A stretch of 64,000 bases of DNA from Mariniphaga sp. (GTDB taxonomy: Bacteria; Bacteroidota; Bacteroidia; Bacteroidales; Prolixibacteraceae), in assembly GCA_024636975.1 (NCBI GenBank), contig JAGXGA010000055.1, positions 248,001 through 312,000 on the forward strand, read 5' to 3'. The first letter of the stretch is position 1, and each line of letters begins with the position of its first letter. Below, in pieces: positions 9,242 through 17,675 of the stretch. The notes below the pieces were generated by a model. The model searched no databases. It saw only the letters and a list, made by a program, of their open reading frames with translations, and was not told the origin of the DNA. A program made the translations under genes and the position numbers.

Positions 9242-12200
9242 TTGTTTTTGAAGCGATACTTACTACATATAGCCGGACTGCTGCTGCTTATACCACTCTA
9301 TCAGGGATGTTCTACCAAAAAGAACACCTTTGCTTCGCGTGCATATCATAATGTTACATCGCAGTATAACGTTTTCTTTAATGCAAGTGAAAGCTTTAAA
9401 TCTGGTCAGATTAAGGTTGAGGAGAATATAGAAGATGATTTTACCAGGTTTCTTCCTATATATAAAGAGAGTGATCCATCGGCAGCCAATATGGTTAAGT
9501 CAGATATGGACAATGCCATTGTAAAAGCATCCAAACTTATTGAAATTCATAGCATCACTGAAAAGCCGAAACGGAAGAGACGCCGTACACGTAAGTATCA
9601 GGAGTTTGCTTCACAGGACGAATTCAATCCCTGGGTTGATGATAGCTACCTGTTGATGGGGAAATCATATTATTATCAGCATAATTATATGTCGGCTATT
9701 GATAACCTTTCCTACATTCAAAGAAAATATCCTGACGGAGATGCACGGCATGAGGCCCAGATATGGTTAATTCGCAGTTATGCCGAACTAGAGCGGTTTG
9801 CTGAAGCTGCTGAGGTTATACAAGCAGTGCAGAACGATGACGATTTTCCCAGAAAACTGGAACGTGATCTGGCAGAGGCCACAGCCTTTTTCTATATTAA
9901 GCAGCAGGAATATGCCGAAGCTATAAAGTTTATCGATATTGCCTTAAGTAAGACCACATGGAAAAAGCAAAAAGCAAGGCTGCAGTACATCGAAGCTCAA
10001 CTTTATGAAGAGTTGGAAAAGCCTATGCTTGCTGCCGAAGCCTACAAAAAAGTTACCCGTATGAATCCTGATTACAGGATGGCCTTTAATGCAAAAATAA
10101 ATGCTGCAGGTGTTTTTTCAGGTGAAGGTGACGCAGAAAAGTCAAAAAAAGAGCTTCGTAAAATGTTGCGCGATAAAAAGAACATTGAGTTTCGCGACCA
10201 GATTTATTACGCACTTGGGAATATATTCTTCAAGGAAGGAAACCGTGAGGTTGCAATCAATAACTACCGTAGTTCTGTAGCCAGCAGTTTTAATAACCAG
10301 TTTCAAAGGGCTTTGTCGTCAATTACACTGGCTGATATTTACTTTGATGTGCAGAATTATCGAGGAGCGCAGGCCTATTACGATAGTGCCATGATAATTA
10401 TAGATGAAAGCTATCCGAACTATAACAACCTTTCAAGTCAATACAGAAGCCTTACAAATCTGGTTGAAAATATTCTGATCGTTGAACGGGAAGACAGTCT
10501 TCAACGTATAGCCCAAATGCCCGCTGTAGAGCGGGAGGCATTGATTGCCAGGTTAATGACCGAAGAACAGGAACGTCAGCGTAATCTTGAGAATATGGCA
10601 CTGCAGGGCCAAAGAGAGCAGGGCTATTACCGTTCAAACCGATACCGTATGGGAATGGGGTCCTCGGCAGAAGGAGGAGGTGGTTGGTATTTTTATAACC
10701 CGCAGACGGTAGCTTATGGTAATGTTACCTTTCAGCAAAGATGGGGTCAGCGAACCCTGGAAGATAACTGGAGACGGTCGAATAAAAATACTGTTTCGAT
10801 GGATGAAATGGATGAAATGGCTGAAGCAGTTGATTCTTCCCAGATTGTCGTCAGAATAGAGGATCCGCTTCAAAAATCATTTTACACACAGGACCTGCCT
10901 CTGACCGATTCAATGATGTCTGTATCGCACCACCGAATCAGGGATGCTTTATATAATGCCGGCAAAATATATAAGTCTGAGTTTTCGAATTACAAACTCT
11001 CGGCAGAGGCTTTCGAAGAACTTAACAGAAGATATCCAAACAATATTTACCAGCTATCGGCTTATTTTGATTTATACGATTTATATGAACTTTTGGGAGA
11101 TACTCAAAAATCGAATCAATACAGGGATATAATTATTTCCAGGTTTCCTGACAGTAAATATGCGCAGTATTTGGAAAATCCAAACTTCTTTGTGGAAATG
11201 GAGGCAAGAAAGGATAGCCTGAACCGGCTGTACGAAGAAACATTCAAAAGTTACAGAAATGGTAATTATCGCAATGTAATTACACTTGCCAGTGCTGTGA
11301 AGGCAATGCAACCCGACAGCCTGTTGGTGCCTAAAATTGATTTTATGGAAACCGTGGCAAGGGGTACGCAAACCGATATACACAATTTTGAAACAATGTT
11401 GAAGGATTATGTTGGTAAATGGCCAAAAGCTGAACCCACACCACTTGCCAACGAAATTCTTACACTTATCCAGGACAGTACCTTGGCCGATTACCAGAAG
11501 CTGGTGGATTTGGGCTACATTAATGAAGAAATTCAAAATGAAGAATTACTACTGGCAGATAATGCTGTCAATGATGAATTCGGGGGTAAATTCTCATACG
11601 ACGATGATTTGCTTCATTATTTTGTAATAGCCTATCCTCGCTCAACCAATATTGATCTGAACCGTTTAAAGTTCGATATAGCCAATTACAATATTGACCA
11701 TTATACTAAAATTGACTTTGATATCGAAAGCGAACCGCTAAATGACAAATTAAATCTCGTGGTTGTCAGATCTCTGGGCAATAAAGAGGACGGTGTTATA
11801 TATCATCGTTCAATTATCAGGAAAGCTCCTGTGTTCCAGTCGCTATCTGATGCTGATTATGTAAATTTTGCCATATCATCAACCAATTACCGTCAAATAT
11901 TATCGGAACAATCGGTAGCCGACTATCTTAAGTTTTTTGTGAAAAATTACAGCCGGTATATTAGATCCGATTTTGAAAGTGATGAACTGGATTTCTCACC
12001 TGAAGAGCTTATGGCAAAAGCGAGGGAAGAGGAACAGATGCTGCGTGAGCGGGGTGAATTCAGAGTGGTGGATACCGGAACCTCAAATACATTGTTTTCT
12101 ACAGGCATTAATTCTGCGCAAAGTTTTGTGCTGGCAGTAAAAGATCCCCGGATGTCGTTGCGGCAGGCGCTTACAGGTTTTGCACAGTTTAACAGCGATG

Positions 12201-12937
12201 AATTCAAGAGCTGGAATCTGTCTTCTGAGCTGAAACAGGCAGGCGATTACCAGTTGCTGGTAGTTACTGGAATTCCTTCTTTAAATGAAGCTATGTCATA
12301 TTTCCGTAAGGTAGTTATAACACGCAGCCTATTCGAATCACTGGGGCAAACGACTTACAGGAATTTTCTGATCACCGGAGAGAATCTGCAGAAACTTGTT
12401 GAAGAAAATAAAGTAGAAGATTACATTGAATTTTTCCGTACCAATTATATTCAGAGAAGCCCTTCGGAACCGCAAAATACCCCTGCTGAAGGAGTTGATC
12501 AGCAGCCGGTAGCGGAAGAGCAGAAAACGGCAGCACCAGCTGAGGAAGCTCCTGCTGCTTACGAAGGCCCGTACAGCACTGACATAGAAGAGGCTCATCT
12601 TTTTGTGTTTGTAATACCGGCTGAAGGGGTTGATAAAGCACTTTTCATTAAAAACCTAGAAGAGTTTAATAAAACAGATACCGATGCTCAGCTTACCATT
12701 AGTGAGGCACCGGTTGATGAATTCCGTAATGCTGTAATCATTGGCGGACTGGCTGACAGGGAAACCGCTGCGCGTTATTCACGAATGGTTGTGCAAAACC
12801 GTGCATTGTATGAGCCCCTTGGAAATGCCAGTTACAGGAACTTCCTTATATCAACCGGGAACTTTGACGTTTTCCTGGAAGAAAAGAATATTACTGATTA
12901 TATGGATTTTTACAAGCAGATTTACCTGAATCAATAA
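9242..12937 (+). CDS. porW: T9SS/gliding lipoprotein PorW/SprE, TPR protein
   Basis: A 1231-aa lipoprotein of the type IX secretion system. The N-terminus has a signal sequence with a Cys at about residue 23 (LYQGCSTKKN), followed by SRAYHNVTSQYNVFFNASESFK, the signature I recognise from SprE/PorW. Residues about 130-420 and 600-700 carry tetratricopeptide-like repeats (for example DSYLLMGKSYYYQHNYMSAIDNL). From about 790 to the end there are three related modules, each ending in a YxNFxIs...VxDYxxFfxxnY pattern. The only starts are TTG codons at 9242 and 9248, since a stop lies 12 nt upstream. PorW links the outer-membrane SprA translocon to the PorK/N ring. porX follows 80 nt downstream. 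Confidence 0.85.
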   Translation: MFLKRYLLHIAGLLLLIPLYQGCSTKKNTFASRAYHNVTSQYNVFFNASESFKSGQIKVEENIEDDFTRFLPIYKESDPSAANMVKSDMDNAIVKASKLIEIHSITEKPKRKRRRTRKYQEFASQDEFNPWVDDSYLLMGKSYYYQHNYMSAIDNLSYIQRKYPDGDARHEAQIWLIRSYAELERFAEAAEVIQAVQNDDDFPRKLERDLAEATAFFYIKQQEYAEAIKFIDIALSKTTWKKQKARLQYIEAQLYEELEKPMLAAEAYKKVTRMNPDYRMAFNAKINAAGVFSGEGDAEKSKKELRKMLRDKKNIEFRDQIYYALGNIFFKEGNREVAINNYRSSVASSFNNQFQRALSSITLADIYFDVQNYRGAQAYYDSAMIIIDESYPNYNNLSSQYRSLTNLVENILIVEREDSLQRIAQMPAVEREALIARLMTEEQERQRNLENMALQGQREQGYYRSNRYRMGMGSSAEGGGGWYFYNPQTVAYGNVTFQQRWGQRTLEDNWRRSNKNTVSMDEMDEMAEAVDSSQIVVRIEDPLQKSFYTQDLPLTDSMMSVSHHRIRDALYNAGKIYKSEFSNYKLSAEAFEELNRRYPNNIYQLSAYFDLYDLYELLGDTQKSNQYRDIIISRFPDSKYAQYLENPNFFVEMEARKDSLNRLYEETFKSYRNGNYRNVITLASAVKAMQPDSLLVPKIDFMETVARGTQTDIHNFETMLKDYVGKWPKAEPTPLANEILTLIQDSTLADYQKLVDLGYINEEIQNEELLLADNAVNDEFGGKFSYDDDLLHYFVIAYPRSTNIDLNRLKFDIANYNIDHYTKIDFDIESEPLNDKLNLVVVRSLGNKEDGVIYHRSIIRKAPVFQSLSDADYVNFAISSTNYRQILSEQSVADYLKFFVKNYSRYIRSDFESDELDFSPEELMAKAREEEQMLRERGEFRVVDTGTSNTLFSTGINSAQSFVLAVKDPRMSLRQALTGFAQFNSDEFKSWNLSSELKQAGDYQLLVVTGIPSLNEAMSYFRKVVITRSLFESLGQTTYRNFLITGENLQKLVEENKVEDYIEFFRTNYIQRSPSEPQNTPAEGVDQQPVAEEQKTAAPAEEAPAAYEGPYSTDIEEAHLFVFVIPAEGVDKALFIKNLEEFNKTDTDAQLTISEAPVDEFRNAVIIGGLADRETAARYSRMVVQNRALYEPLGNASYRNFLISTGNFDVFLEEKNITDYMDFYKQIYLNQ

Positions 12938-13017
12938 GGGGTTAAAGATTGTTAAGCCCTGTTCAGGCAATTTTATTGTTTGTAACTTTACCATGAATCA
13001 AAATATTTACAATTCGC

Positions 13018-14574
13018 ATGAGAAAACCAAGAATATTATGGGTTGATGATGAAATAGATTTACTGCGTGCACACATCATTTTTCTGGAAAATAAGGAGTA
13101 TGAAGTTGAAACAGCCAATAACGGCCTCGATGCTGTCGAAAAGGTAAAGAATCAGTTTTTTGATATCATATTTTTAGACGAAAATATGCCTGGTATGACC
13201 GGGCTGGAAACGCTAAACAGGTTAAAAACATTTTCGCCCAATATACCTGTGGTAATGATTACCAAAAGCGAAGAAGAAAACATTATGGATGAAGCAATCG
13301 GGTCAAAAATTGCCGATTACCTTATAAAACCGGTGAATCCTAAGCAAATTCTGTTAACTCTTAAAAAGAATATCGACCAGAAACGCCTGGTTACGCAACA
13401 AACCACATCTGCCTACCAGATGCAGTTTTCTCAAATTGGCATGCGCCTTAACGATCGCCTTAGCTTTGATGAGTGGCTGGAAATATATAAAATGCTTGTA
13501 TTTTGGGAAATTGAACTGGGGTCTTCTGAAGATGCAGCAATGGACCAGGTGCTGGTTATGCAGAAAGACGATGCCAACAAAGCTTTTTTTAAATTCATTA
13601 AAGAAAATTACCTTGAATGGCTGAATAAAGATCGTGGAGAAAGACCTATTTTATCGCATGATGTATTTCAGCATGCTGTATTCCCGCTTCTTGACGCCGG
13701 AGAAAAAGTGTTTGTGTTGGTGATTGATAATCTTCGGTTCGATCAGTGGCGAACCATAAGCCCGGTTTTCGAGGAATACTACCGGATAGAGTCCGATGAA
13801 CTTTACCTAAGCATTCTGCCAACTGCTACAATGTATGCCCGAAATGCCATGTTCTCCGGGTTACTTCCTTCGGAAATAGAAAAATTTTACCCTGATTTAT
13901 GGGAAGACGACGATAATGAGGGGAATAAGAATCCACACGAGGAACAGCTGCTACGTAAGCAAATGGAAAGGCACCGGCGTAAGGAGAAAGTATGGTTTGA
14001 AAAGATTTCAGGAGTCAGACGTGACCGACAGATTGCTGAAAGCCTGAAGAATATCCTGGACAATGATTTATCGGTGATGGTATTTAATTTTGTGGATATG
14101 ATTTCACATGCCCGTACTGAAATGGATATGATACGGGAACTGGCAAATGATGAAAACGCATACCGTTCACTGACCCTCAGCTGGTTCAATCATTCTTCTT
14201 TGCTTGAACTTATACGGAGCCTTGCATCACATAATATCCGACTCGTGGTTACTACAGACCATGGAGCCATAAGGGTTGATAATGCTGTTAAAGTAATCGG
14301 CGATCGTGAAACAAATACCAATCTTCGCTATAAGCTGGGCCGGAATTTAAATTACAAGTCGAAGCATGTATTTGAAGTTCGCGATCCTCGTCTGGCCTAT
14401 CTGCCTTCCCGAAATGTAAGTACAAGCTATATATTCGCTCATAACAGCGACTTTTTTGCTTATCCGAATAATTATAATTATTACGCCAATTATTATAAGG
14501 ATACTTTTCAGCATGGAGGTATATCGCTCGAAGAAATGATTGTACCTTTAATTACACTTGTTCCAAAAGGATAG
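13018..14574 (+). CDS. porX: T9SS response regulator PorX (receiver + PglZ)
   Basis: A 518-aa two-domain protein. Residues 1-120 are a receiver with Asp10, Asp11, phospho-acceptor Asp54 (IIFLDENMPGMTG) and Lys in YLIKPVNP. After a helical linker, residues about 225-515 form a PglZ alkaline-phosphatase-fold domain: VLVIDNLRFDQWR, the nucleophile region LPTATMYARN with Thr269 and Thr271, VVTTDHGAIRV and FQHGGISLEEM, which supply metal ligands. There is no DNA-binding domain. PorX, partnered with the kinase PorY and sigma factor SigP, regulates T9SS genes and has phosphodiesterase activity on oligonucleotides in characterised species. Directly downstream of porW and likely co-transcribed. Confidence 0.92.
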   Translation: MRKPRILWVDDEIDLLRAHIIFLENKEYEVETANNGLDAVEKVKNQFFDIIFLDENMPGMTGLETLNRLKTFSPNIPVVMITKSEEENIMDEAIGSKIADYLIKPVNPKQILLTLKKNIDQKRLVTQQTTSAYQMQFSQIGMRLNDRLSFDEWLEIYKMLVFWEIELGSSEDAAMDQVLVMQKDDANKAFFKFIKENYLEWLNKDRGERPILSHDVFQHAVFPLLDAGEKVFVLVIDNLRFDQWRTISPVFEEYYRIESDELYLSILPTATMYARNAMFSGLLPSEIEKFYPDLWEDDDNEGNKNPHEEQLLRKQMERHRRKEKVWFEKISGVRRDRQIAESLKNILDNDLSVMVFNFVDMISHARTEMDMIRELANDENAYRSLTLSWFNHSSLLELIRSLASHNIRLVVTTDHGAIRVDNAVKVIGDRETNTNLRYKLGRNLNYKSKHVFEVRDPRLAYLPSRNVSTSYIFAHNSDFFAYPNNYNYYANYYKDTFQHGGISLEEMIVPLITLVPKG

Positions 14575-14628
14575 TAATTGTTCCGGCTGATGGATTGCTT
14601 TCGAAGGAAGGGAATGTCATCTTTAACG

Positions 14629-15492
14629 CTATTTGGGTGAAAGTTCATTTGAACTGCACTTTACAACAAACCCGCCCATTGGCGTGCCAATTTTCAATCC
14701 AATTACCGGGCATTTTATCATAAGCAAAAAGTAGAGTCGCGGATCGTCTTCATGCATGAGCCCTTCGTAGTTACCCATCCCTTTAGAGATAATGAGGTCT
14801 GCTTTGTTGTATATTTCCTTAAATTCAGCGCTCACCAGGTGAAGTATTGTAGAGGGGGCATCATCGCCATTGCTGATTATTGTAGCCACTTGATGAATTC
14901 CTGCCTCCCGTGCTTCCTTTTCAGTTGCATCATTCAATACAGGTTTATCTCTAACGGCAAACCATACCTGCGGGTGCCCTATTGTTTCCAGGAATAATTT
15001 ATCGAGTACTATTTCACCGCAATTGTCTCCTAGGTAGAGTATGTTTTTTGCCTTTTTAATGGCTTCATGTAACTGTATTGAATGGTCGATGGCAAAATCG
15101 GAGTTAAGAACTCTGGTAATAGTGCCTGGTATATCAAATTGATGCACAGGGCCAAAATCAATTATATTGCCTGCAATAGCCAGTCGTAACGCCGTATCAA
15201 AAGGATTTTCCGAAGAATGGATCCTGTTCTTAAATTCTTCATATCTGCCCATCATTTCGGCATTGCCTGCTTCTTTTTCCCTTGAGTAAGGATCTTCAAT
15301 AGTTGATTCTTGTTTTAATCCTGCCAGTATATTGCGTGTAACTTCAGGCGAAAAAGCGGTTTCAAGGTCAATTCCGGCAATTTCTCTAAGCATTTTACCC
15401 ACAACAAAGTTGCGTTTGTCAACCGGAATCTCAAATTTTTCAATGCGTTTTTCCAGCGATTTAACCTGGCAAATCAAACATTCATAGTTCAT
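14629..15492 (-). CDS. DUF89/ARMT1-like damage-control phosphatase
   Basis: A 287-aa member of the DUF89 family, metal-dependent phosphatases proposed to remove damaged phospho-metabolites. Signatures: N-terminal CLICQ (Cys4, Cys7 pair, subfamily I feature), ILYLGDNCGEIVLDKL in the middle with the metal-binding Asp-Asn, VRDKPVLNDAT, IISNGDDAPS, and ADLIISKGMGNYEGL toward the C-terminus. Substrate is not known. Convergent with porX (54 nt apart) and divergent from the cyclophilin gene, so it stands alone. Confidence 0.82.
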   Translation of the reverse strand: MNYECLICQVKSLEKRIEKFEIPVDKRNFVVGKMLREIAGIDLETAFSPEVTRNILAGLKQESTIEDPYSREKEAGNAEMMGRYEEFKNRIHSSENPFDTALRLAIAGNIIDFGPVHQFDIPGTITRVLNSDFAIDHSIQLHEAIKKAKNILYLGDNCGEIVLDKLFLETIGHPQVWFAVRDKPVLNDATEKEAREAGIHQVATIISNGDDAPSTILHLVSAEFKEIYNKADLIISKGMGNYEGLMHEDDPRLYFLLMIKCPVIGLKIGTPMGGFVVKCSSNELSPK

Positions 15493-15604
15493 GTCTGTAA
15501 AAGTATAAACATTTTAAAGATTTAAATGGAATAAATATCCATACCGGCAGAGCCCCCTCCGGAATAAAATTTTTTTACATTCGTATTTTATTATTCATAA
15601 CTGT

Positions 15605-16183
15605 ATGCGCATACTTATAACGGGTTTAATAGTAATTTTTCAGAATTTATCTGCCAGTTGTCAGGAACTACCTGTGGTAAAAATGCAAACAAGCCTGGGG
15701 GACATTATTGTTGAAGTTGATACGATAATGGCTCCGGTAACAGCAAAGAATTTTTTAGAACATATTGCAACTGACACATTCATAGAGGCTGTATTTTACC
15801 GTGTAGTGAGGCATGATAATCAACCGGATAATTCTATTCAAATAGAAGTTATTCAGGGAGGTTTGTTTTATGATGAAAAAGTTGAACAGCATAAGGGTAT
15901 TCAGCATGAAACAACTAAAGCTACGGGGTTAAAACATCTCGATGGAACCGTTTCAATGGCAAGAAATGAACCCGGCACAGCTTCTACCGAATTTTTCATT
16001 TGCATTGGTAATCAGCCGGAACTTGATTATGGTGGAAAGCGAAATCCGGATGGAAAGGGTTTTGCCGCATTTGGAAGAGTACTTGAAGGGATGGATGTGG
16101 TGCGGGAAATCCAGCAGTTGCCGGATGAAGGGCAATATCTGAAAGCACCGGTAAAAATTATCCTGAGCATAAAAAAGGAGTGA
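15605..16183 (+). CDS. Exported cyclophilin-type peptidyl-prolyl isomerase
   Basis: A 192-aa cyclophilin that catalyses cis-trans isomerisation of Xaa-Pro bonds, probably in the periplasm. The N-terminal 20 residues are hydrophobic and end SASCQE, a possible but poor lipobox. The catalytic core includes FYRVVRHD (the catalytic Arg), GTVSMARNEPGTASTEFFICIGNQPELDYGG and GFAAFGRVLEGMDVVREIQ. The stop codon is embedded in the hairpin shared with susD. Single gene. Confidence 0.88.
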   Translation: MRILITGLIVIFQNLSASCQELPVVKMQTSLGDIIVEVDTIMAPVTAKNFLEHIATDTFIEAVFYRVVRHDNQPDNSIQIEVIQGGLFYDEKVEQHKGIQHETTKATGLKHLDGTVSMARNEPGTASTEFFICIGNQPELDYGGKRNPDGKGFAAFGRVLEGMDVVREIQQLPDEGQYLKAPVKIILSIKKE

Positions 16184-16202
16184 CAAAAACTGCCACTCCT
16201 TT
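16174..16202. terminator. Bidirectional terminator between cyclophilin and susD genes
   Basis: A 9-bp perfect stem (AAAGGAGTG with CACTCCTTT) with an 11-nt loop. On the minus strand it is followed by a T run and would end the susCD transcript; on the plus strand the T run is short. It overlaps the cyclophilin stop codon. Confidence 0.7.
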
Positions 16203-16224
16203 CAGGATATGTAAATAACTTTGA

Positions 16225-17664
16225 TTAATAGCCGGGATTCTGTGCAAGTGCAGGTGAAATATCCCTCTCACGTTTAGGAATGGGAAGTATAGCTCTTTCA
16301 AAATGTCCGTCAATTTCACGGTTAAGTCGGGGTGAGAAAATTGATCGGCCATTCCTCCAGGCATCCCAGTTGCGGTGACCTTCTGCCACCAGTTCTTTAC
16401 GACGTTCAGTAAGAACATCGTCAAGTGTTACTGAAGCAACATTGCTGTAACCAGCAATCCTATGCTGACGTAACTGGTTAATATAATCGGCTGCACTCTG
16501 GCTACCCGAAGCAGTTCCACCTTTCACTTTGGCTTCGGCAGCAATAAGATAAACTTCTGATAACCTGATTACTTTCGGATTATTCACATAAAGGTCGCCA
16601 TCACGTCCGGGGTACTTTTGTATGTAAAAACCTACCATATCGGCTTCAGCGTCCTCCCATTCAATCAATTGGCCTCTTACGTCATCCGGGTTCTCAGTCA
16701 TTACATGATACCCTTGTTCCGACATAGCAGCCTCGCCATATCCCTCTGAATGTGTATAATATCCGATTGAATTTCTTTGAGAATTGTATGAACTATTTGT
16801 AAGAATCTCGAACATTGATTCTGAAGTGCCTTCCTTGTCCCATACCGTTAGGTATTCTTCCATGGTATATAGCGAGTAGGGTGAAATACTTATAATTTCC
16901 TGAGCAGCAGCCAAAGCTTCATTATTCTCTTCCAGGTACAAGTGAACCCGTGCAAGCAATCCCAATGCGGCCCAATAGTTAATCCGTCCAAGGTTTTGTT
17001 CTTGTGACAACAATTCCAGTGAAGTGTTTAGATCGCTTTTTATAAAATCGTACGTCTCTTTTAATGTAGTTCGTACAGGTTCATAATCAACCGGAAACTT
17101 TTCTTTGGAAAGTGGTATGCCTGTATTGGGCTCATTAACATCTGTAATAGATGGCAGTTTGGCAAACATACGGGCTACATCGAAATGAAGCAGTGCCCGA
17201 AGGGCGTAAAGCTGGCCTTTTAAATCATTAAACCGTTCGGTTTCATCCGAATTAACTTCTATATCGTCAATAACCGACAGGATATCGTTTACCCTGCCTG
17301 CCAGTGTATAGGGCATCTGCCAAAACTGTTCTGCAAAATTCGATTCCGCACTGTGCTCAAACCTGGCCATTGGCGAAATCTGGTTGTTTGAAGATGTATA
17401 ATTTAAATCACCGCCTTTCAAACCGGCGTAGGCAATAAAGTCGCCTCCATAATAGGAGAAAGGTTCAGTAAAATCCCCCAACCCGAGATCAAAGTCGATC
17501 ATTCCGGTGTATATACCATTTACGGCATTGTTCAGGTCGGTAACCGAAGTAATGGCTTCTTCGGAGGGAAGGGATCCCGAAGGACTTTCTTCTAAAAAAT
17601 CTTCACATCCTGTAACTGCAAGAGCAAGTCCAAGAATTATTGAGTAAAATATATTTTTCTGCAT
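16225..17664 (-). CDS. SusD/RagB-family nutrient-binding lipoprotein
   Basis: A 479-aa outer-membrane lipoprotein that acts as the lid of a SusC transporter. Lipobox at about residue 20 (LALAVTGCEDFLEESPSG); the SPSGSLPSEEAI stretch and the TPR-like ALRALLHFDVARMFAKLP and YWAALGLLARVHLYLEENNEAL are typical. The C-terminal SusD domain holds VIRLSEVYLIAAEAKVKGG, DVLTERRKELVAEGHRNWDAWR and ends AILPIPKRERDISPALAQNPGY. It lies 11 nt after susC. No glycoside hydrolase, sensor or anti-sigma gene is adjacent, so the ligand is unknown. Confidence 0.95.
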   Translation of the reverse strand: MQKNIFYSIILGLALAVTGCEDFLEESPSGSLPSEEAITSVTDLNNAVNGIYTGMIDFDLGLGDFTEPFSYYGGDFIAYAGLKGGDLNYTSSNNQISPMARFEHSAESNFAEQFWQMPYTLAGRVNDILSVIDDIEVNSDETERFNDLKGQLYALRALLHFDVARMFAKLPSITDVNEPNTGIPLSKEKFPVDYEPVRTTLKETYDFIKSDLNTSLELLSQEQNLGRINYWAALGLLARVHLYLEENNEALAAAQEIISISPYSLYTMEEYLTVWDKEGTSESMFEILTNSSYNSQRNSIGYYTHSEGYGEAAMSEQGYHVMTENPDDVRGQLIEWEDAEADMVGFYIQKYPGRDGDLYVNNPKVIRLSEVYLIAAEAKVKGGTASGSQSAADYINQLRQHRIAGYSNVASVTLDDVLTERRKELVAEGHRNWDAWRNGRSIFSPRLNREIDGHFERAILPIPKRERDISPALAQNPGY

Positions 17665-17675
17665 GGCTGTTTTAA

